The notes under the pieces were generated by a model. The model ran no database searches. It saw nothing but the letters and a program-made list of their open reading frames with translations, and was not told the origin of the DNA. A stretch of DNA of 64,000 bases from Magnolia sinica (Eukaryota > Streptophyta > Magnoliopsida > Magnoliales > Magnoliaceae), in the NCBI RefSeq assembly GCF_029962835.1, contig NC_080583.1, positions 3,457,001 through 3,521,000 of the forward strand, read 5' to 3'. Of this stretch, positions 55,761 to 64,000 are shown piece by piece. How positions within the stretch are numbered: position 1 is the first letter of the stretch; every line of letters begins with the position of its first letter. A program made the position numbers and the translations under genes.

Positions 55761-57390
55761 AGCAATTCGTTGCTCTGACAGAGTATTATGGATGATTAAG
55801 CTTATTTAATCATCGGAAGATCAGATGGACCTTCGTTGGACGGTTAATAATGAAAAAAATCCAATGGTCTTATTACATGTGCTTGTTTCCACTAATCAAG
55901 GTTGGTATTGTTCAACTAGTCTTAGACTGTAAATTAAGGACGTTGGTTTCCATACTTTAGTCCGTTTGAGTTAATATAAATTACGTTTACCATTTCTAGT
56001 TGCCTGTATCATCAGTAGAGCTGAGCATGGGACGACTCGACTTGGTAATTTTGACTTGTCCGACTCATTCATATCCGACCCAATGTGATTTAAGTAGGTG
56101 AGTCAATTTTAATCGAGTTAGCTTTGTTCAATCTAAACTCAAATCAAGTTGAGTTCAAAGAAACTAACAATTTAACTTGATTCAACTCATACATATATAT
56201 TTAAAAAAAAAAAAAAACTCAAATATGATGTTGCTTATCTAAGATGTTATCTAGCTAATGGAGAGGCTGCAATTCTAACTCGGTGCTAACTCGACCCAAT
56301 TCGGTACTTGTGATCAAGTAGGACTCAGTCCGGATTAATTGAGGCCAGACTCGGAATTGGATCAGGCCAAGCATGCTAGACTCGGTACCAAATTGAGTCG
56401 AGTTCAAATTAGCCCTAACTCAGTCCCACTCGGCTCGATGCCCAACTCTAGGCATAAGGAGCGAGCGTATCGATTTAACTCCCAAATTTGAGGTCCACTG
56501 CCTTCTTTTTTAGACATCCACACCATCCGCGGTCATTTGCAGCTTATGTTAGAACTGGGCCCAAAAATTAGGCCAATCCAAAACATAAGTGAGCCACACC
56601 ATAAGAACTGTGGGGATGGAAACGCCCACCACTGAAACCTTCCTGGGCCAATCATATTGTTTATATGCTATATAACCCATTCATAAAGTGGATCCCATCA
56701 TGATAGGAAAATCAAAGATTTGATATGGATTCTTAGAAGTATCAACGGTAGGCATTCCCATCCTCTCTTCTCTCAGTGATGTGGCCCACTTGATTAATGG
56801 ATCAACCTGATTTTTGGGCTCACGTTCTACCATGAGGTGATGCAAATGATGGATGGAGTAGATGTCTTACACACATCACAGTGGCCCCACAACAGCTAAA
56901 CGAGACGTGTCACCTGATTAAAAGGCCAGATCTAACACACCGGTCAGTCATTCACATGTGCTATGATCACATTTTCTTGGATCACAACCCTTAGATATAA
57001 ATGATCATGATAGAAATGTCTAACTACTGCCTCTTTAGACTATAAAAAAGGTGGCCCACCTCATTATTGCCACCTGATTGTCACTCGGTGTGTTGGTCAA
57101 CCGCATGGAAGTGAATGACTAATGACTATGATGTTTTCCTACTCGATTGACTGCCCTAAATGACCCTCAGTCGCATTTTCACCATTTGAGAAAATTAAAA
57201 CTTGGATTTGGATGTCCACCAGATCACAATTGAACTTATATTTTGTCTGAACAGATCACATACATAATTATGTGTACCATAACTTGTGGTACCTTGCTTA
57301 TATGCCACTCGTGTAAGACAAGACTACTATGGAAACCGTGGCCCACATCATGAAGGTATCAAATATAGGATTTATATATAGTAAAAAAAA
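55761..57390. other. Repeat-rich intergenic sequence
   Basis: A TCGAGTTGAGT/GACTCGGT-rich repeat at about 56018-56452 has inverted ends (TAGAGCTGAGCATGG and CCCAACTCTA), probably a hAT-type MITE. A GTGGGCCCACC-family fragment lies at about 56500-56900. The rest is unassigned and no gene is seen. Confidence 0.5.
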
Positions 57391-57394
57391 GTGA

Positions 57395-57775
57395 GGGTCT
57401 GTTTGGCCGGGCAAATTGGATGGGATTGGAAGGGATTGAAAGATAAATCGCGGTATTGGCCAGCCATGCTAAACAGACACAGGATCCTGATCCCAGAATA
57501 TAGCAATCCCATGGATCTTAAAACAATCCACGACATCACCATCATTACCTTTAAATCCCATCCAATCCACCCTAATCCCTTCAAAATTGCCTGGGACGTG
57601 TTTGGTTTGAGGGATTGAAAGAGATTGATCGCGAGATTGGCCGGGGTGCCAAACAGACCCGATATAGCAATCCCATATATATTGCACCAATCCACTGACG
57701 CAGCTATCATTACTTTGAAATCCATGCAATCCACTCTAATGCCATCCAATCTGCCCGGCCAAACAAGCCCTAAAG
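57395..57775. mobile_element. MITE pair with GGTCTGTTTGGCCGGGC termini
   Basis: The left end GGGTCTGTTTGGCCGGGCAAATTGG and right end CCAATCTGCCCGGCCAAACAAGCCC are inverted. The middle (about 57598-57660) has another CGTGTTTGGTTTGAGGG...GCCAAACAGACCC pair. It may be two joined copies. Confidence 0.65.
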
Positions 57776-57814
57776 ATTTAACAGTAAGAAATAATGATTT
57801 TTTGTTGTCCTACA

Positions 57815-60800
57815 TATAACATCCCATACTTTTCGATACATCAAGTATAGTCATCATTCATAGATTGGAGTCATTCATCCATTGATTCTCGAAATGAATC
57901 GTGAAATCGTTAGGTCAACCATTTGTCACATTTTTAACAACCTAAGGACCTAAGCCATACAACTAATCGATGGATGATCTATATCTAGACTAGGCTATAA
58001 ATCCCATCATTGATCCTTCATGATTGGTAGATAAAATCCTAAACTCACATTCTGTGGCCCATTTAGGGATCAAGATGTTCTGTCTATCAAACCAACCGTC
58101 AAAGTGTAATTTCACTAACTTTGGAAACATGTAGAACCACTAAGATCAGGGTTATAAGCTATCCAACCGTCGAATTTTCTAAAATTGACACTAATAATGA
58201 ATTTCACGAAGTATGGGCCACCTGATCTTTTAATCTACCTGACCATTGGTCAGAAACCTTGACTGGGGCCTCCAAATGAATTGGACGGAGTAGATTTGCC
58301 AAATACATCTATGTGGACTCCACTTAAGGAGTGCGTGTGCACAGCTTGTGCATACCCGCGGCACACCAAAACCAAGGGTCAGTTAAACTGGGTTTGACCC
58401 AAAGAAAATCCGAAGAGAGGATTTTCCTCATTTCTTTCGTTTTCCCACCAATGGTGGATTTGAAATAGGGCCCACCGATGGAGTCCCGATCAATGATCCA
58501 AACCGTCCATCATGTACGGCACCCAAATCTGACCCGAACCTTGACCCTTTCACTGATAGAACACGTGTGTATACACACGAATTCCAACGCGGTAGAGGTC
58601 CACGTGCGACAGTTTCTGAAAGCGGAGTTTTCGTTTTCTTCTTCCATTCCTCTTGCGAGCTGGCAAACGGAAACAACTCAGCTCCTTCATCCCAACCCTC
58701 TATTCCGAACAATCCTAGCCCTAGAAGCTAGGTTGCTATAATAGGAAAGAGAGAGAAAGTGATAGTGAGTGAAGCCGCGGAAAAAATCTTTCCGTTGTAA
58801 AACGTGGCTCCATCTCAGCCATTCAAAAGCTTCTAGAAGCTTTCCAATCCATCACAAACGTTGGATTTGGGGCTTCCTAAAACCCTTTTTGAGTTGGTTA
58901 GGAGATCTTGCAGATGCACGAGATACCCCCCGAGATTCAAAATCTCACGTATGGCTGAGATCATCGTGTTATCCTTCCAAAATATGGGTCCCACAATGAT
59001 CATTGATCAAATCCACACCATCTATAGGCATTAGATCACCGGATCAGCCACCTGTTGAGAAACTGCCATTGTCGAGGAGGTCATCTTCCCCGTTAATCCG
59101 AAAAACCCACCATTTGGTGATGGACCCCATTCCTTGATTTAAGCCGTCCATCTGGTGGCTCATGGCCTCAGATGTCCATCCATATTGTCCGATCGCAGCC
59201 ATGCAAGTCAGATCGTGAGCTTTGTATGTGAACTCTCTCGATTAGAGAAAATACTCGTAACCAATCCCATGATTAGTTGGCGCATCCGAACCCTTAAGAA
59301 GAGGATTAATGAAGCCTTATAAAAGGCGTCCTTTTAGAGCAGCCATTCCAAAAAAATAAAGAAATCAGAAAAGAGAGAAAAAAGCGTTGTTACGATGCCG
59401 CATCAAGTCGAGTCGACTCAGTCCGAGTCTGGGCCAAGTCTGAGCTGAGTCTCGTGCCTCAGGCCCTCCTAGCAGAAAGAAAGGAAGCAGGGAAGGAGCA
59501 GAAGAAGAAGAAAATCAGGAAGAAAGAAGACGAAGACGGAAGATATAGAAGGAAGAAAGGGAGTGCAACCGGCCGCACTAGCTCAACTCGAGCGAGTCGA
59601 GGAACTAAGTCAAAATCCAGTCAGGTTCGGGTTTTAGTCTGGGTGTTGTCAGAATTCTATTAGAGAGAGAATGAGATAGAGGGAAGAAAGAGTGCAGCTC
59701 GTTGCTGCACTGCACCAGCTCGACTTGAGTTGAGTCTCTGACTCGCTCGGACTCGGTCGAGTTGAGTCTAGAGTCTGTTGGGTTCGATGGAAAGAAAGAG
59801 AAGAAAGAAAGTAGAGGGAGAAGTAGGAGATGGAGTAGTTGGATTGCTGGTTCGAATCCAAGCAGAGATCGAGTTGTGTAACTCATCTCCGGGTTGACTT
59901 AGTGAGTCACATACTGAGTTCAGGATAAATCCTGGCCTTAGTTTGGTTATTTTTATCCGTAGACCGAGTTTAGATCACTCCAGCTATGTGAAAGAAGAGT
60001 TGTTGAAGGCACTATTCAAACTCAGGTTTAGAACCGAGTTTAAGTGATATTGTAAAGCCCCGAAATTTGTGGGTCGTGCAAACACTCAACCTCCAAGTTC
60101 CCTGGTGTCACTTAAAACCTAATTTTAGTAATTTGCATATAATCTAATTTTAAATGAGCAGAAATGGAATCGACTGGAATATAAACCACAACCACAACTA
60201 ATCTATTGAAATGAAGGCGGCTAAGATATACGAGTCTACAAGAAATATCAAACGGGTCGCACAAGGCATCGCCCACAAAATACATATATAAAATGTCCAA
60301 AAGAGTAATGAGCTAAATCCCCTGCTCAACAACCCATAGTCAGCTCGCTCAGTCTACGGTGACCTGCCCCCTAAGCTGGAAGTAGGAAAGCCCCTCTTCC
60401 TCGTCTATACTCACCCTTCTTGGCTCGTCAAACTTTGCATCACCTGCATCTATTGAAGAGTCTAGTTGGTGTTTTAAAATACCGTCCCAGAGTGGGAGTG
60501 AGTGATCAACTCAGTGGGTGCCATTAGCCATAAGTTGCATCAAATATCAATTCTATGATGAATTTAATGAAAAGCATACATTCGTACATCTCTAACTAAT
60601 CTTGTTAATGCATATCCATGAATTATGATATGATGCATGACCTCACAACAACACTCCCTCAGAGCGACTTCGTCTAACGATCGCGCATGACCAACACTCC
60701 CTCATTGCGACCTCAACTACTGAGTCGCCATCGTAACTAATGCAATACGATCGTGAACATGTTAGCCAGGTTTTTTGTTAAGTCCGTTCATCCAGCAGGT

Positions 60801-63800
60801 TATGAAAACTGGAACAGCCCGACGATATCAATGCCCTCATCCGTTTGTGAGGCCACGACCCCTCAATGCGCGAGGTCAGGGCCCCGCGATCCTTAATCTC
60901 ATCGGGTTCCTCACCCCCAATTGCAAGCACGTGAGGAGTGTTGGAAAGCGGGATCGCTTACGAATCACTACGAGAAGGCTCGTCACCCCAACGTAGGCCG
61001 ACAACTCGGACATAGTGTCTCATTCCAGCATACTCGGCTCACGAGACTATGGATCAATTTCTAACTATTGTCAGTGGGCGTCAGTGGGCGAGGGGTGTTA
61101 CAAGTTTCAAATAGGCGTGAGCAAACATAGTTAACAAACACGGTTGATTAGTCGGTGGACTAGGTCGCCAAAGTTCAGGCGAGCACAAAACGCACGACAT
61201 TGGGTGCAAGCAACCCATATTACTGTCGTCCTTTCGTGTCCGCCCAAATCAGTCAACCTAGTCACAGGACGACCCAACCAACGAGACCACCCTTACTACT
61301 CTCAATTTCCTGACCAACCTAGAGGATGGGCTATATTTAATAACATTCTAAGCAGCTAAGAGTTCATCTTCAAGTAGAAATGGAATTAAGCATACATTAC
61401 ATTAGAGCATGAAATTTCAGGATATTAAACAAATGCAACTACATCTTAACGGCATAAATTTGACATGTGTGCGCGTGGTGCCAGACTACTTAAGAGACAA
61501 AAGATCACACATCATTTATAGTGCAGGAAATTTCATTCATGCATACAACAGGGAAGAAAAATAAAAGAAAAGAATGAGATGCAAGAATGAACATGCAACA
61601 CAAATTTCATGCCCAATCAATTTGAAGAATAATCAAACATTAATTTATCATTTCATGCATGTTGGGTAGACTTATCATATAGGTCCCTAACTAGGTTTTT
61701 CTCTAATTTAGGCATGCACATCAATCTAGCATCCGTAATTATTAAATTTATCTTAAAATTGGTACTTGGCCACCTAAGGATAATGGTCCACACCTATGGA
61801 TCGTTGAAAGCTTGCGGAATCAACCTAGGGATGCTGAACTCGCGGGTCGATTCGCTGAGGTCCTGAGTCAAATGCATTTGCATGTTAGGATTACATGCAA
61901 GCTTAGCTTAAAACAATGAACTTTTAGAGAAGATGAGTGGTTACCTTCCCAATCAATTGAAAGTCATGCTTGTAGTTGTGGATATGGGGTTTCTTGAGGA
62001 AAAGGAAAGAGAGGTTGCAAGGTTCTACCTCTCTTGGGACCCACCTTCAGCTACAGCCCATTTTCTCTCCCTTCTTCTTTCTCTCCTTTCTCTCCCTTCT
62101 CTCTCCACTCTCTCCTCTCCTTTGTTGCTGGAAATTCTGTGGGAGTGAGTGAGAGTGGGAGTTGAGGAGTCTTATACCCTGGATTTTTGGGCCAAATGGC
62201 CTTAAGTTCTATTAATTTCCTTCAATAGCCCTATGGGACCCCTCTTTGGCTGTTGGGGCTGCCCTGATACCTCCTGGCTACCAAATTTGTAGCGTAGGTG
62301 TCCCATGGTCCGATGAAGGGCTGTGCAAAATTTGAAGGCAAACGGACGCGGAATTTTATTGTGCGGGTCTAATCTTTAAATGGCCCTATGGGGTCCATTT
62401 CTGATTGTTGGGGCTGCCCTGATGCCCCCTGGCCATGAAATTTATAGGATAGGTGCCCCATAGCACGATGAAGGGCCGTGTAAAATTTGAAGGCAAACGA
62501 ACTTGGAGTTTTATCGTACGGGTCCGATTTGCGATTAACGGTCACCGTTCCACGATTGGGGTTCAGATTTTGTGGACGGGCGTAAAGAAATGTTTTCGGC
62601 CTTCAACGTAAATTTAGAAGAGATCTGACGGCTGCAATGCCTAATATCTCAGTTTCATTAAAAGGGCCAGTGATTCAAAGTTCTAATCCTTGGGCCAAGG
62701 CTGGGGTGAGTCGCGCTTGGCAAGTGCCAACTGGATAGTGTGGATATTTCATTTCTGAGCGCCCTCTGAGTCCGTAATTCATGCCAGACCACAAGCCCAA
62801 CAAGGTCCATGGTCTCCCCAAGTTTTAGATTTTTCTGACCTTCGTTGGCCATTACACAGCCCGCACAGACAGTTGTTAAGCACTATCAAGTGAACCAGCT
62901 TTACGGCCTGCACTTGGTCCAACCATAATCAAATTCGACCACATTAATGGGATAACCCAGGTTAATTTGTTAGTGGTATCCCTCACACGGACGGTTTAAT
63001 TGAGCAGTCCTGCGGTAGTACCGACGTGGACGCCTCAGGACACTGTCTGATTGGGCCAGGTGTTACAGATATTCTCGTCAGGATGCCAGCTTAACTTAGT
63101 AGAATCTTCTTGGTCTGCGTTGAATAAGATCTACTGGAGGCTGGAATCTAATTCAACATCCTTGGAGAGAATGCTTGGCGAGGCATCCATTCCACGAGAC
63201 CAAACGGAAGCTGAATTTTCATAAGCTAGAACTGAGTGAGCTGAGTTATGAACTCGGTGAGTTAACTCTATGCTTTCATGCTTCTCTAAGATAAATTAAG
63301 GGTTGAGTTAGGGATATTATTAATTATTAATGTTTGATTGTAGGTAAAATCATTCCTTTCCTCATATTAAAATTTATCTGTTTAAATCAACTGAGTGATC
63401 GTCTTGTTTGAGGTGAGTTAGTCATATATCCCCTAATTAGAGTATTAATTGTAGTTTAATTGAAACTATTGAGCCATCTTTAGATTGAATGTAGGATTGC
63501 TGAATTCTCCATATAAGTCTAATTAATTCGATCCTCTTGAAACCTAGTTTGAGTACACTTTTGGGTCATCTCGAAGTGGTAAGGTAAATGATCTCTTGAA
63601 CCATCCAATTAAGCTTTCTACCAAGAAATATATGTTAAATTGCTGAATTAAATGCGGAAAGTGGGTTTCCTAATTTCCATATTTAGATACATAACCCTTG
63701 GAGTACATTTGCATTCATTAGACCCTAACCAATCAAGTATGGTATTTTAGGTTAAAGTGGATATTTAGTGCTCCTTAGTGATCCCTAATTAAGCAAAGAA

Positions 63801-64000
63801 TGAATCCACATCTTACGGTGAGGATCAACCTTCAAGCTTTTCTACATCTTGATAGTTATCGTAGATCGTTTATTTCATCTCTTGCCTAATATAATACTCA
63901 GTGATATTAATGATAAATGCTAGTTTTTATTTGAGAAATTCTTTATAATGACTGATGGTTAGATTTATATTCAAATATGAACATGTGATAGGTCTCAAAT
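57815..64000 (+). mobile_element. Possible large LTR cut by the window end and split by another element
   Basis: TATAACATCCCATACTTTTCG at 57815 resembles a TGTAACATCCC LTR start with one G-to-A change. TTATAAAAGG at 59317-59326 would serve as promoter, followed by an A/G-rich leader. The sequence continues after the 60051-63067 insertion to the window edge without a recognised gene. Lysine- or serine-rich open frames in 59454-59886 look non-coding. The LTR reading is inference; the right end is outside the window. Confidence 0.3.
60051..63067. mobile_element. 3.0-kb LTR-like element (probable solo LTR), TSD GATAT
   Basis: It begins TGTAAAGCCCCGAAATT and ends GGGCCAGGTGTTACA. GATAT flanks it at 60046-60050 and 63068-63072. 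It is homologous end to end with 23381-26354: CCGTCCCAGAGTGGGAGTG near 60482, GGCCACCTAAGGATAATGG near 61768, GACGTGGACGCC near 63023. The copies are well diverged, so they inserted at different times. No internal coding sequence. Confidence 0.85.

Noticed and set aside
58428..58741. Overlapping 87- and 94-residue frames on opposite strands
   Set aside because: Mutually overlapping, no recognisable domain, and inside a probable LTR.
59454..59886. Lysine-rich (plus) and serine-rich (minus) frames
   Set aside because: They are low-complexity translations of A/G-rich DNA (GAAGAAGAA, GAGTCGAG words) on opposite strands.

Overview
The window is nuclear DNA of a flowering plant: genes with spliced introns, a plant wall-associated receptor kinase, a plant-type cysteine-rich peptide family, a Ty3/gypsy chromovirus-like retrotransposon, tRNA-derived SINEs, and a nuclear copy of plastid ycf1. 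The very dense repeats built around GTGGGCCCACC and GATGTATGTGTTTCATCC motifs resemble what I associate with magnoliid-type genomes. That clade guess is inference only. Most of the 64 kb is transposon-derived.

Layout. 1-4.3 kb: a 4.1-kb LTR-like element with a perfect 5-bp target duplication, carrying an array of about 20 TGGGCC motifs. 4.4-6.5 kb: palindrome cluster, SINE and a triplicated 156-bp unit. 6.5-11.2 kb: five blocks of one 21-bp minisatellite; between two of them lies a ~0.7-kb plastid ycf1 fragment. 11.2-19 kb: nested MITEs, a solo LTR (13150-13848) and a SINE with a 15-bp target duplication. 19-31.3 kb: two generations of segmental duplication around a cysteine-rich peptide gene; the duplicates reveal empty sites for several transposons, and one copy is split by a 3-kb LTR-like element. 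31.3-37.7 kb: SINEs, MITEs, an orphan first exon and a ~0.94-kb tandem duplication. 37706-43649: a complete but dead Ty3/gypsy element whose pol frame ends inside its own 3' LTR. 44.7-46.1 kb: an intact second cysteine-rich peptide gene. 46909-54738 (minus): a WAKL14-like receptor kinase in three exons, including a 75-bp exon found by reading the intron. 55-64 kb: MITEs and probably a large LTR cut by the window edge, itself holding a 3-kb LTR-like element.

Genes. Apparently functional genes are few: two two-exon genes for secreted eight-cysteine peptides (28374-31015 and 44760-46120, both plus), most like the EMBRYO SURROUNDING FACTOR 1 / MEG family, and the WAKL14-like kinase. The peptide genes share exon phase, cysteine spacing, and a 19-bp promoter block exactly 39 bp upstream of a TATAAAA box. 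Two decayed relatives (exon 2 only at 20605-20844; exon 1 only at 35363-35435) make this a small birth-and-death cluster.

I saw no tRNA, rRNA, CRISPR or bacterial-type system. Repeat boundaries without a stated target duplication are approximate.
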